From Thermodesulfobacteriota bacterium (GTDB lineage Bacteria; Desulfobacterota; Syntrophorhabdia; Syntrophorhabdales; JANXAF01), in contig JANXAF010000007.1 of assembly GCA_025062045.1 (NCBI GenBank), forward strand, positions 21,454-85,453: DNA of 64,000 nucleotides. Reading direction: 5' to 3'. Below are positions 8,049-16,339 of this stretch, one piece after another; the first letter of the stretch is position 1, and each line of letters opens with the position of its first letter. Under the pieces are notes generated by a model. That model saw only the letters and a program-made list of their open reading frames with translations, was not told the DNA's origin and did not search any database. A program made the translations under genes and the position numbers.

Positions 8049-10460
8049 CTAGGAGAGAATATCATCTTCACTAACTCCTACGACTTTTAGGATCCGTAAT
8101 GAGGCTGGCAAAATTTGGTTGTTAATGTAGTAGTCAGTATCCACATTCTCTATTTTTGCGAATTCTAAGGGCTGGGCCCTATCCGATATAGATCCTTTCC
8201 CTTTTTCAATGACAAATCCGATTACACTGCCTTCGCCAACCGGAATTCCTTTTTCTAAAAGCTTTCTTGCCGCACCCACGTGAGGTGATAAAAGCTTGTA
8301 TTCCGAAAGGGGTTTCGATAGTTGCTCGTAAACGACTAAATCTTTTATCTCCACCTCCAGATTTTTAAGTCTCTTGATCGTTTCTCTTACGAGCTTTATA
8401 GCTCCGTCTATATCTTTCTTCTCAAGTATCATTCTTAACACTTTTTCCTGGGTCCTCTTAGACAACATCGACCAGTCCCTTCTCACTTTTTCGAGTCCTC
8501 TCACTTTTAGATTTCCGTTTTCGTCAATCAACGCGTATCTTTTTTTCGCAACCCCTCCTCCAACCTCTTTGGGAATGAATATGCCCCGAGTGTAAAAATT
8601 TTCTAGCTCCATCCTCATCTCTTTTGGAAGCTTAGCGTTTAAGTCATTGAGAAACTTAAAAAGATCCTCTTTACTTTTGTTTTTGAGTCCTAAGAATGCG
8701 GAATCTGTATCTCCATAAATCGGATGAAATCCATTAGACTCCGCCTCATCCATTATCTTCAGTATCCAATATCTACCAAAAGCTGCTATCGACTCTGCAC
8801 ACTCCTTCGAGTACCACTTGCTCGCAGAAAAGGCGTAGTAACCGTAGCTCGCATTTGCTATAGTCTTTAGTGCGAGCTGTCTATGATTTAGCACATTGTA
8901 TTCGAAGCTACCCTTCTTATAAGACTTCATAAGGTCCTTTATCTTTCGTCTCTCACTTATGAGATCCCGGATCACATTTGATTCGAAACCAATCCTTTTT
9001 TTACAGAACCAATGTGGGAGATCCGGAACCTTGTAGCCATCATCGGCGCAGCAACTGCAGTTTAAAGTCTCAATAGACACATTATAGGTTGCGATGATGG
9101 AAGGGTAAAGGGAAGCAAAGTCTATGACCGCGATATTTTCATGGAGGCCCGCCTCCGGTTCTTTGACGTACCCGCCGGTGTATGTCTCTTTCTGTCTGGC
9201 CTGTATTTCATCGAAATGGGGCTGATTTGGCACAATCCTTCCCACTTCTTTAGCCTTTTTCGTGTAGTACCATTCAACAAGCTGGCTATATGTCATTCTC
9301 GAGACATCGAACAAGCTCTGTCCAACAATTTTTGTGAGCTCCATTATCTGGGGAAGAAGAACAAGACAGAGTCTATACGTAAGCTCGGAATCTTTAAGCG
9401 CGTACTCCGCAAGGGCCCCAAGGTTCTGCCCTTCCTTCCAGGATTTCAGCATCTCTGAATACTCCATTTCGATCTTTTCGTCCCCTAAGATCTCCGATGA
9501 GACCGCATCAAGGCTTAGTACCTCCGTTTGAAGCATGGGTGCTAAGATGTTACTAACGAAGTTAAAAACATCGATATGAACTCTCCCTTTTAGCCTTGCT
9601 GTGCTTATCTTCGCCCTTTTCGAAAGGCTCACTCCCGAGCCATCTTTCGATAGAGCACCTAAGGATACCTTGAGTTTCTGAGCCCTCTCGCGCAAAACCA
9701 CAAAGTCGAAAAGGTCGGAGTTAAACCCTGCGATGATATCGGGGTCGTAGGAACGGACAAAGTCTACAAAACGCTTAAGCATCTCTTTTTCGTCCCTTAA
9801 GATCTCTACGAAATCCGAAAAATCGCCCTCCTTGTACGTGAATACCTTTCTCACATCATCGCCATAGACTGAGATCATAACAAGCTGTCTTTCTCCTCTT
9901 CTTTCCTCCAGGACCTCCGTGTCGAAGGCTAAAACTCTTATTTTCCCTTCTCTCTCAGGGATTTTTTCGATTTTTTTAGCTTCGATTACGACATCTGCAT
10001 CAAATGAGAGTGGTAATTCATCACCAGAAACCGAAAGCCAGTCAAGACACGAAAATCCTCTATCTACAAGATAGCTTCTGTAATACCCGATCTGGTACTC
10101 GTACTCGTCTATCACGGACCCACTTCCGCCCCTTCGTCCTTCAAGGTTTTTAATAACGTCACGTAACTTCTGAGTATCCTGAGGCAAAAAGCACTCTACC
10201 TTTATTACGTCCTTTAGCTCTCCATACACAGTTTTTTTCTCGAATTCTAGATTTTTTGCCGTCAAACCGTTTTTCGCCAAAAGGTCCTCTATTTCTTTTT
10301 TCGCTTTTAGTGGGTCACTTGTAAGAACGTAAAAATAAGGGGTATAGGTTCTGTCTAGAACGACAACTTTTCTTCCGTCCACATCCTTTCCGTAAAGTAT
10401 GATGTAAAGCTGACCGTCGATTGTGTCGTAATCAATATCGAGCAATAGAAACTCAGTCAT
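8049..10460 (-). CDS. polB: family B DNA polymerase (archaeal/Pol II type) with 3'-5' exonuclease
   Basis: A complete family B polymerase of about 803 residues. The exonuclease motifs are present: FDTEV (Exo I), FNSDLFD (Exo II) and YALKDSE (Exo III). The polymerase motifs follow: DFASLYPSII (A), KTIANASYGY (B) and YGDTDSA (C). The exonuclease and polymerase active-site carboxylates are intact, so a proofreading enzyme is expected. The frame can be extended to a TTG at 10499, but the ATG at 10460 gives an N-terminus (MTEFLLLDIDY) like that of archaeal PolB. Neither start has a clear ribosome site. It lies close downstream of tonB on the same strand. In bacteria such enzymes usually serve in repair or translesion synthesis; the archaeal look suggests transfer, which needs a phylogeny. 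Confidence 0.9.
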   Translation of the reverse strand: MTEFLLLDIDYDTIDGQLYIILYGKDVDGRKVVVLDRTYTPYFYVLTSDPLKAKKEIEDLLAKNGLTAKNLEFEKKTVYGELKDVIKVECFLPQDTQKLRDVIKNLEGRRGGSGSVIDEYEYQIGYYRSYLVDRGFSCLDWLSVSGDELPLSFDADVVIEAKKIEKIPEREGKIRVLAFDTEVLEERRGERQLVMISVYGDDVRKVFTYKEGDFSDFVEILRDEKEMLKRFVDFVRSYDPDIIAGFNSDLFDFVVLRERAQKLKVSLGALSKDGSGVSLSKRAKISTARLKGRVHIDVFNFVSNILAPMLQTEVLSLDAVSSEILGDEKIEMEYSEMLKSWKEGQNLGALAEYALKDSELTYRLCLVLLPQIMELTKIVGQSLFDVSRMTYSQLVEWYYTKKAKEVGRIVPNQPHFDEIQARQKETYTGGYVKEPEAGLHENIAVIDFASLYPSIIATYNVSIETLNCSCCADDGYKVPDLPHWFCKKRIGFESNVIRDLISERRKIKDLMKSYKKGSFEYNVLNHRQLALKTIANASYGYYAFSASKWYSKECAESIAAFGRYWILKIMDEAESNGFHPIYGDTDSAFLGLKNKSKEDLFKFLNDLNAKLPKEMRMELENFYTRGIFIPKEVGGGVAKKRYALIDENGNLKVRGLEKVRRDWSMLSKRTQEKVLRMILEKKDIDGAIKLVRETIKRLKNLEVEIKDLVVYEQLSKPLSEYKLLSPHVGAARKLLEKGIPVGEGSVIGFVIEKGKGSISDRAQPLEFAKIENVDTDYYINNQILPASLRILKVVGVSEDDILS

Positions 10461-10504
10461 TCTTAAATCAAGTATATTCCGTTTTTTGGGTAGACTCAAA
10501 TTTT

Positions 10505-11392
10505 TTATTTGAGTCGATATGCCACTGGAATAATAACCCTTACTTTTGTTGGCGGTTCTGGAAACTTGCCTATGGCTTTTATAGTCTCAATCAGGTTCTT
10601 TGCTAGAAGCTCGTTTCCGGAATTGCTAAGAATCTTTATGTCTTCCGGAATTCCCTTTTCGTTTATGAGTATCGATACCACTATATCCCCCTCGTAGCCC
10701 CGAATACGAGCTATATGCGGGTATTTTAGATTTTTCATAATGATCTCCCTTATGTATGCCAAATTTATCCGAAGATAATCGGCTGAGCCAGAAGTCCCTT
10801 CGCCTTTTTTCCATCCATACCTTCCTTCTTTTCCCCCTAAGCCTGAACCTATATCGCCTCTTCCTGTGCCAGAGGAATAGGATCCAGAACCTTCAAGAGA
10901 GCCTTCTTTTCCCCTAGAACCCGAGATCCCAAAACGGGAAGGAACGGAGATAGATCCTCCATCTTGAGCTATCTCAACACCTATTACGGAACTTGATACG
11001 GTCTCTTTTCCTTCCGAAAAAGAAAACGCCATATCAATTCTATCTTGTCGACCCTCTTCATCCTTTCCCTTCTCAAAAACTTCTAGCTTTTGCACGAGTT
11101 CCGGCTTTTCTTGATGCTCAGTTGGTCCGGGCCAACCAAAATGTTCGTCGTTATAAGATCTACCTCCCATAGGCCCAATAATTTTTCTATCCCCCACTCC
11201 CATTTTTTCCTGTATTTTGTCGATTCTACTTCTTTTTTCAGGATCCCTTTGGTTAAAGTTTTGATACCCTAAAAAAACCGTGACTATCTCTTTTTCGCTT
11301 GAACTTTTCTGGCAGAGAAAGAAAAGAGGAAATAAAAAGATAAGATGCAAAAGAAGTGAAAGGACATAGTATTTTTTTTGCATCAGCTCCAA
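10505..11392 (-). CDS. tonB: TonB-family energy transducer
   Basis: A 295-residue protein with the TonB plan: one N-terminal membrane segment (about residues 9-26), a long low-complexity periplasmic stretch rich in Gly, Ser, Lys and Glu, and a C-terminal TonB domain with YPHIARIRGYEGDIVVSILINEKG and a final VIIPVAYRLK. It is the third gene of exbB-exbD-tonB, so it should couple the proton-motive force to outer-membrane receptors. The linker is unusually Gly/Ser-rich (about 150-195) instead of Pro-rich. No TonB-dependent receptor is encoded in this window, so the cargo is unknown. Confidence 0.85.
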   Translation of the reverse strand: MELMQKKYYVLSLLLHLIFLFPLFFLCQKSSSEKEIVTVFLGYQNFNQRDPEKRSRIDKIQEKMGVGDRKIIGPMGGRSYNDEHFGWPGPTEHQEKPELVQKLEVFEKGKDEEGRQDRIDMAFSFSEGKETVSSSVIGVEIAQDGGSISVPSRFGISGSRGKEGSLEGSGSYSSGTGRGDIGSGLGGKEGRYGWKKGEGTSGSADYLRINLAYIREIIMKNLKYPHIARIRGYEGDIVVSILINEKGIPEDIKILSNSGNELLAKNLIETIKAIGKFPEPPTKVRVIIPVAYRLK

Positions 11393-11400
11393 ATACTTCC

Positions 11401-11790
11401 CTATGAACCCCTTTTTTCAGTCTGTAGGGCCACTTTCTGAAATCCCATGCTACTTAAAAGTTCTAAGACGTCCACGCACATCTGAACCGTGGAGTCCTTG
11501 TCGGCCCTTATTATAATCGGTGATTCTCTTGTAAGGGGAGCCAGTCTCTGTCGAAGAAGAAGAAGGGTCACTCGCTCGGATTCGAAGTATATGTTTCCTC
11601 CCTTATCGATCGATAAGGTCAAGGCCTTTGGAAGATCCGATTTTTTTTCTGCAGCTTTTGGAAGTTCAACGGGTATAACACCTGTTGCAATGAAGGTGGA
11701 GGTCATAAGAACTATAGTGAGAAGTACCATCATAACGTCCACAAGGGGAATGACATTCATGTAGTCGAATTCTTTATCTTCCATTTTCAA
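11401..11790 (-). CDS. exbD: ExbD/TolR biopolymer transport protein
   Basis: A 129-residue ExbD-family protein. It has a short cytoplasmic N-terminus, one membrane helix (about residues 13-33, with the conserved Asp in PLVDVMMVLLTI), and a small periplasmic domain with the family's LTLSIDKGGNIYFE and IIRADKDSTV segments. The Asp in the helix is the proton-carrying residue of the ExbB-ExbD motor. The gene overlaps exbB by 17 bp and lies eight bases before tonB, so the three form one unit. Confidence 0.9.
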   Translation of the reverse strand: MKMEDKEFDYMNVIPLVDVMMVLLTIVLMTSTFIATGVIPVELPKAAEKKSDLPKALTLSIDKGGNIYFESERVTLLLLRQRLAPLTRESPIIIRADKDSTVQMCVDVLELLSSMGFQKVALQTEKRGS

Positions 11791-12199
11791 TCTCCCAGAT
11801 GATCAAAAGCTCCTTTGCTCTGCGCAAAAGCACGTTATAGAAAACAACTGCCGGGATTGCAACCGCCAGTCCAACCGCTGTGGCCTTAAGTGCCAAGGCT
11901 AGCCCTGTCATTATCTTTGATGTATCTGCGATCCCTTCTTTTCCTATGGTTGCAAAAGTGATCATTATCCCGAGCACAGTTCCAAGAAGGCCAACGTAGG
12001 GTGCGTTGCTCCCTATGGTTGCTATCACGTGGAGTCTCTTCATAAGGGCAAGTTCTAGCTCTTTTTTGTCCTTGAAGCTTCTCAGATTAAGACTTTTGTA
12101 AAAATTCCTCCTTTCCAGTCCTACTCCCACCGAAACGACACTCATAAGGACAAGCGCTCCTATAATTCCGTAATCGACTATGGCTTTAAGATGATCCAT
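11774..12199 (-). CDS. exbB: ExbB/TolQ/MotA-family proton channel protein
   Basis: A short ExbB-type protein of 141 residues from the ATG at 12199, which has a GAGGG ribosome site; the frame could extend to TTG at 12211. It has a first membrane segment near residues 9-27 and the conserved family core ATIGSNAPYVGLLGTVLGIMITF with the following GLALALKATAVGLAVAIPAVVFYN helix. E. coli ExbB is about 240 residues; this version lacks much of the cytoplasmic domain but keeps the motor core, as in many compact homologues. It leads the exbB-exbD-tonB operon. Confidence 0.85.
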   Translation of the reverse strand: MDHLKAIVDYGIIGALVLMSVVSVGVGLERRNFYKSLNLRSFKDKKELELALMKRLHVIATIGSNAPYVGLLGTVLGIMITFATIGKEGIADTSKIMTGLALALKATAVGLAVAIPAVVFYNVLLRRAKELLIIWEIENGR

Positions 12200-12251
12200 C
12201 TTATCCCTCAAAGATCAGTAACCACCAAAAGTTGGTGCTATCTATGGGAAA

Positions 12252-12280
12252 AAAATAGCACAAAGCGAAGCAAAGGTCAA
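12252..12280 (-). promoter_or_regulatory. predicted sigma-70 promoter of exbB-exbD-tonB
   Basis: On the minus strand, TTGACC (12280-12275) and TATTTT (12257-12252) are separated by 17 bases, a good match to the -35/-10 pattern. The expected start of transcription near 12245 leaves a leader of about 45 bases with the GAGGG ribosome site of exbB. Prediction by pattern only. Confidence 0.45.
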
Positions 12281-12287
12281 TAGAGGT

Positions 12288-12857
12288 CTATCTTAATCCG
12301 TCTTCTTTTTTTGCTTCCTCTTTTTTTAGGCCCCCAACCCGTGGATGGGGTCTTCCGCCGTCCGTCACGCAAATAACGAGTACTATCTCATCGGATTTTG
12401 GGGCATCAGCAATAGAAACGGTCATGGCATCAAAGTGGGATCTGACAAAAGCCGCATCTTTGTAGTGCAGAGGCACATCAATACTTGCTCCCATGCCACC
12501 TATCTTTTTTGCAGAAGGAATTATGGCCTTTCCACCACCTACCGCCTCTCTAAGTGGAGTTCCCAATTTTGGATGGAGGAGAGCCGCCGCGTGCTCAAGT
12601 TCGCCTTTTTCGCCAACGATGCAAGCTTTGCCGTAACTTTCAACCTCTCCACTTAGGGCAGAGACGGCTTTTTGAGAAAGTATCTTACCGATCTCTTCGC
12701 TAAAGTCTATAAGGGGTGTGAGGTCTTCTTCGTACTTTCCCGCATACGGATTCTTGATAACAGCTATGGCCGCAACTTTTTTTATTGGTTTCTCCACTTT
12801 TTTTTCACCATCCGCGTATATCTCCTCGATTACTGTTACTATTTTTCGTATCTCCAT
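12288..12857 (-). CDS. amino acid synthesis (DUF1185, PF06684) family protein, last gene of nicotinate operon
   Basis: A 189-residue protein of the DUF1185 / 'amino acid synthesis' family, recognised from segments such as NPYAGKYEEDL, AALLHPKLGTPLREAVGGGKAIIPS, DVPLHYKDAAFVRSHFDAMTV and the C-terminal DGGRPHPRVGGL. Structural work on one member reported a chorismate-mutase-like fold, but no reaction is established as far as I know. The ATG follows GGAGGG. The gene overlaps the preceding UPF0280 gene by 53 bp and ends the nicotinate operon, so it probably acts on an intermediate of the pathway or on an enzyme of it. Assignment to the family is good; its reaction here is unknown. Confidence 0.75.
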   Translation of the reverse strand: MEIRKIVTVIEEIYADGEKKVEKPIKKVAAIAVIKNPYAGKYEEDLTPLIDFSEEIGKILSQKAVSALSGEVESYGKACIVGEKGELEHAAALLHPKLGTPLREAVGGGKAIIPSAKKIGGMGASIDVPLHYKDAAFVRSHFDAMTVSIADAPKSDEIVLVICVTDGGRPHPRVGGLKKEEAKKEDGLR

Positions 12858-13677
12858 CCTGACCCTCCATTTTTATATTTCTTGAGTCTTCGTTTATTGT
12901 TGTGCCAGATAGATCTCCTATCCTTAAATAGGCATCAAAAATCACCTTAGATTTTTTTAGCTTATACGCAACATCTAAACCACTTTCTAAAGCTTTTTTC
13001 ATCTCCGGGTAGGTGAGTTTTCCCCTAAAAACAACAACCTCTTCATCGAGGTCTGAAAGCGGGTCTAGATCCTTTGCCCTCTTTTTTTTCACCGAAGGCG
13101 AGTCTACGTACGTAGCATTGCATATGAATGTTGCAGATGCATCAGCAATAGCTCCACTTTCCGCAAAGACTGTCACTAGATCACATATCCCCAAAGTAAA
13201 GCTCCTACCTCCAAAACCACTCGTTGCAACACCCACCCTTTCGAGTCCGGAAAGGACAAAGATAGGATCGATTAAGGTGGAGGAGTTAATATCTGCAACT
13301 TTTATCCTAAAATACGTTTTCCTTTTCGAATATGCGGAGATGTCACCACCGTTATTTATATAAGCGAAGTCCACGTCCCAGTCCTCGATTACCCTTTCTA
13401 TGAGCACGTCAGAGACGGCACCTGCAACAGCAGCCATAGGTGTTAGTGTCTTACCATCGACAAGCATACATGCATTTATCATTTTTTTTGCCACATCTGG
13501 TAGGGCACTCGTCTTCTTAATGAGATAGGCCTTAACTTTTAAAAGGGGAAGGACATCCCGTAGCTCAGAAAGAATACTTTTTACTCTTTCCTCTAAGTAT
13601 GATCGATCAAGATCTAGTCTTTTTCCATCCTTTTTGAAACTCGCAACCAAAGTTGTGGGACCGATATCCACTATCAT
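12805..13677 (-). CDS. UPF0280 family ApbE-like protein, candidate flavin transferase for 6-hydroxynicotinate reductase
   Basis: A 290-residue member of UPF0280, a branch of the ApbE (FAD:protein FMN transferase) fold. Visible family segments are TPMAAVAGAVSDVLIE (about 80-95), YINNGGDISAY (about 105-115), GVATSGFGGRSFTLG (about 149-163) and ESGAIADASATFICN (about 172-186). ApbE enzymes attach FMN to Thr/Ser of target proteins. The gene overlaps hnr (ATGA), and E. barkeri Hnr is reported to hold a covalently bound flavin. I therefore infer that this protein flavinylates Hnr. Several UPF0280 proteins sit beside Fe-S proteins without tested function, so this remains a hypothesis. Confidence 0.75.
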   Translation of the reverse strand: MIVDIGPTTLVASFKKDGKRLDLDRSYLEERVKSILSELRDVLPLLKVKAYLIKKTSALPDVAKKMINACMLVDGKTLTPMAAVAGAVSDVLIERVIEDWDVDFAYINNGGDISAYSKRKTYFRIKVADINSSTLIDPIFVLSGLERVGVATSGFGGRSFTLGICDLVTVFAESGAIADASATFICNATYVDSPSVKKKRAKDLDPLSDLDEEVVVFRGKLTYPEMKKALESGLDVAYKLKKSKVIFDAYLRIGDLSGTTINEDSRNIKMEGQDGDTKNSNSNRGDIRGW

Positions 13678-15185
13678 TTTCCCATATTTAGAACCTCTTC
13701 AACCGGTCTTAAAGCCTCTATATGACCACCGATCTCCTCGAAGGTCTCTCTTCTCATCGTGTATTCGATTGGAAGAATGAAAGAAGGGGTGGGGGAAAGG
13801 TAAATACTTCCGTACTTTATCTTTTCCACATCCACGAGAAAATTTATGCCGCCCCCAGGAAAAACAAAAGGTCTTGCGCCACCTATTGTTATTCTCACCT
13901 TTCCTTCATGAACAGCCCTTGTCAACCTTAAAGGATTCTTCGTAACTCCTGCCCTAGCGGAACCTCCAATTCCCGCAGAAAAGAGCGCACTGACTTTCGA
14001 CTTCTCACAGGAACTCCTAAGAAGCTCTATAAATCGTAAAGCTTCCTTCGGCGGTGGCTCTTCAACGAATTCTTTCCCCTTTAACCGAAAATATGCGTAG
14101 AAGGTTCCTGTTGTTTCGGTAATTAGGAGGGTTAGCCCCTCTTTTGCCTTCTCCCAGTCGACATACTCTATGACGTCAAGAGGTCTTTCTATGTCGGTGC
14201 CCCCTATTCCCCTTCCTTTATTAAGGAAGTACCTTCCATCTGTGCTCTTCTTTCCCTTTATGTAGATCGGCGATCTTTTCTTACCAAGGTATCTTCCTGA
14301 TGGATGTTCGCTAAAAAGCCCGGTTATATGACCATCGAGTATGATGATCTCATCTGCAGCTTCCATCATTGTAGGCGCGAAAAGTCCCGTTGTGGCACTT
14401 CCACATCCGACCCTCATGACTTCCTCTTTTTTCCCATCCACGACCGGTGTTTTACCTAGAGAAATTTCAACCGTTGCGCCGTCTTCAACGTAAAGTTTGA
14501 CCCATCTGCCAAGAAGTATCTCATAGATCGTTTTTGCAGCAAAAAGACCATCCTTCGATGTAAGTATGTTAACTCCGCCAAGCGAGATCATTTTAGATCC
14601 ATATTCTTCGGTACATACGTGCCCTATTTTTCTCCGTCCTTTTTTTAGGACGTATACGCTTTTTGTCTCCTCTCCTATGTATAGATCCGTGTCAATTTTT
14701 AGCTTCAGTCCACTATAGCTAAGAGGAGCCTCCGTAACAACTGTGACTATTTCCGTCCCCTCCCGTATGCCGCTTACTATGAATGGGGAAGGTCTGAAAT
14801 CAGGGTACGTCGTACCACTCCCTATGCCAAGTATTAAAGGTTCTTCAATTAAGGCATCTTCCTCCCCTTTTATTATGTCTTTGACCTCTTCGTAGGTATG
14901 GATCCTTCCCTTTCTCACTACTTTTCCTTTCTCATTGACATACCTTTTGCAAGCCCCAAAATATCCTTCTGGAATGACACACATTACAGGACATGCGGTG
15001 CATTTTTCTCCTTCGTACTTTTCATCTGGACGGAGGGCATCTTCAGGGCAAACTTTAAGACAGGTTTTACACTCGCAGCATCCTTCAGCTATTTTCGCTT
15101 TTTTTTCATGTACCTGGATTACTTCTAAAGGACATACCTCCTCACACAGACCGCATCCTATGCATTTTTGAGTATCTACCTTCAT
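13674..15185 (-). CDS. hnr: 6-hydroxynicotinate reductase
   Basis: A 503-residue iron-sulfur flavoprotein predicted to reduce 6-hydroxynicotinate to 1,4,5,6-tetrahydro-6-oxonicotinate. The N-terminus holds two [4Fe-4S] motifs (CIGCGLCEEVCP and CCECKTCLKVCP), followed by a third Cys set (CTACPVMC plus GACKRY). This agrees with the two [4Fe-4S] and one [2Fe-2S] reported for the E. barkeri enzyme. The body contains VEDGATVE (Thr near 238) and GCGSATTG, either of which resembles an ApbE flavinylation site. The frame extends to GTG at 15191, but GAGGT fits the ATG at 15185. It lies between enamidase and the ApbE-like gene. The assignment rests on family resemblance plus the adjoining enamidase. 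Confidence 0.82.
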   Translation of the reverse strand: MKVDTQKCIGCGLCEEVCPLEVIQVHEKKAKIAEGCCECKTCLKVCPEDALRPDEKYEGEKCTACPVMCVIPEGYFGACKRYVNEKGKVVRKGRIHTYEEVKDIIKGEEDALIEEPLILGIGSGTTYPDFRPSPFIVSGIREGTEIVTVVTEAPLSYSGLKLKIDTDLYIGEETKSVYVLKKGRRKIGHVCTEEYGSKMISLGGVNILTSKDGLFAAKTIYEILLGRWVKLYVEDGATVEISLGKTPVVDGKKEEVMRVGCGSATTGLFAPTMMEAADEIIILDGHITGLFSEHPSGRYLGKKRSPIYIKGKKSTDGRYFLNKGRGIGGTDIERPLDVIEYVDWEKAKEGLTLLITETTGTFYAYFRLKGKEFVEEPPPKEALRFIELLRSSCEKSKVSALFSAGIGGSARAGVTKNPLRLTRAVHEGKVRITIGGARPFVFPGGGINFLVDVEKIKYGSIYLSPTPSFILPIEYTMRRETFEEIGGHIEALRPVEEVLNMGK

Positions 15186-15192
15186 ACTCACC

Positions 15193-16338
15193 TCACATTA
15201 TTGTTGCAGGTGGTGGCGTGTTTCTGCTCGGCTTTACCCTTATTTGCCCATCTACTATAACCATTGCGATGCCTGGTATATCACCCGCTTCTATTGCGCT
15301 TTTTGCATCTTTACCCTGGGAGCCCATTGGGGCATCTATTATCTGGATGTCAGCATCCATCCCTTCCTTTATCATGCCGTGGGTGAGCCCGAAGACTTTC
15401 TGTGTGTTTCCCGTTGCGAACGAGACAGCTATCTCTGCCGGTATTCCGCAAAGGGAAGAAAGAAAGTTGACCATACGCCATATTCCTAATGGAATTACAC
15501 CTGTTCCCGATGGTGCATCGTTTCCTAGAATGAGTCGATTTAGGGAGTTTTTCTCTTTCATATAATTCGCTATTTGGAACGCAGTGTAAAAATTCCCGCA
15601 ATGTACTATCTCTATCGCACAGTCTGTCTCATCGATGATCTTTTTTGCCTCTGAGAAAGCAATACTTGTTGGACCCCCGTTTAGATGGCAGCACACATGT
15701 GGTTTGACGATTAGCACATCTTCGCAACTTACTGTTGAACTTCCCGGAATAGAAGTTCCGCCAACATGCATAAGAACCTTCATTCCGTACTTTTTCGCCC
15801 ATTCCACCATCTCCTTTGCTTCACTTGCCGTCTTCACACTGCCAAGGCCGATCTCTCCAACAAGCCAGACCCCCTTATCTCTTAGCTCCCGGAAATCTTC
15901 TTCCTTTAAGCCTTTTTCCAGAATCAAGGCGCCACCGTAAACCTTAACACCAGAAGGTCTTAACCTTTCAAAAGATTTCCGTGCAAGGACTGCTAAAGCT
16001 TTGACTCCGTCCGGATCTACTGGTCGTCCTGGAAGATGAACCTCTCCCGCAGAGATCATTGAAGTGACTCCTCCATGAAGGGAGCTTTCTATGAAGCCTA
16101 TCTGGTTTTGGCGCGGGGTATAATCTCCAAAGACGGGGTGAGAATGGGAGTCTATGAATCCCGGACATACAGTCATACCACGGGCGTCTACTGTTAGGCC
16201 TTCGTATTGGATATCTTCAAAAATTATCTTTTTTATCTTTCCGGATTCTATAACGATCGAGCACTTCTTATCTATTAATGGCTTTTCGATGTCGCCTGTA
16301 AAAACCATCCCGATATTTTTTATGAGCATATCCCCCAT
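15193..16338 (-). CDS. ena: enamidase (1,4,5,6-tetrahydro-6-oxonicotinate amidohydrolase)
   Basis: A 381-residue amidohydrolase that matches E. barkeri enamidase closely along its whole length as I remember it: IKNIG at the start, SSLHGGVTSMISAG, FPGRP-like LPGRPVDPDG, GVKVYGGALILEKGL, MHVGGTSIPGSSTV, HLNGGPTSI, GNDAPSGTG and SRNTPP near the end. The metal-binding HSH follows PGFIDS near residue 60. The enzyme hydrolyses the cyclic enamide to ammonia and 2-formylglutarate. The upper frame starts at GTG 16347, but that codon lies inside the AGGAGG ribosome site, so ATG at 16338 is preferred. It follows directly on the dehydrogenase large subunit. This is the most specific pathway marker in the operon. 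Confidence 0.9.
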   Translation of the reverse strand: MGDMLIKNIGMVFTGDIEKPLIDKKCSIVIESGKIKKIIFEDIQYEGLTVDARGMTVCPGFIDSHSHPVFGDYTPRQNQIGFIESSLHGGVTSMISAGEVHLPGRPVDPDGVKALAVLARKSFERLRPSGVKVYGGALILEKGLKEEDFRELRDKGVWLVGEIGLGSVKTASEAKEMVEWAKKYGMKVLMHVGGTSIPGSSTVSCEDVLIVKPHVCCHLNGGPTSIAFSEAKKIIDETDCAIEIVHCGNFYTAFQIANYMKEKNSLNRLILGNDAPSGTGVIPLGIWRMVNFLSSLCGIPAEIAVSFATGNTQKVFGLTHGMIKEGMDADIQIIDAPMGSQGKDAKSAIEAGDIPGIAMVIVDGQIRVKPSRNTPPPATIM

Positions 16339-16339
16339 T

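Noticed and set aside
12216..12287. Small hairpins (CACCAA-AAG-TTGGTG and GCTAT...ATAGC) as a terminator of the nicotinate operon
   Set aside because: Stems are short, loops are unsuitable and no clean T-run follows on the minus strand; the region is better read as the exbB promoter.
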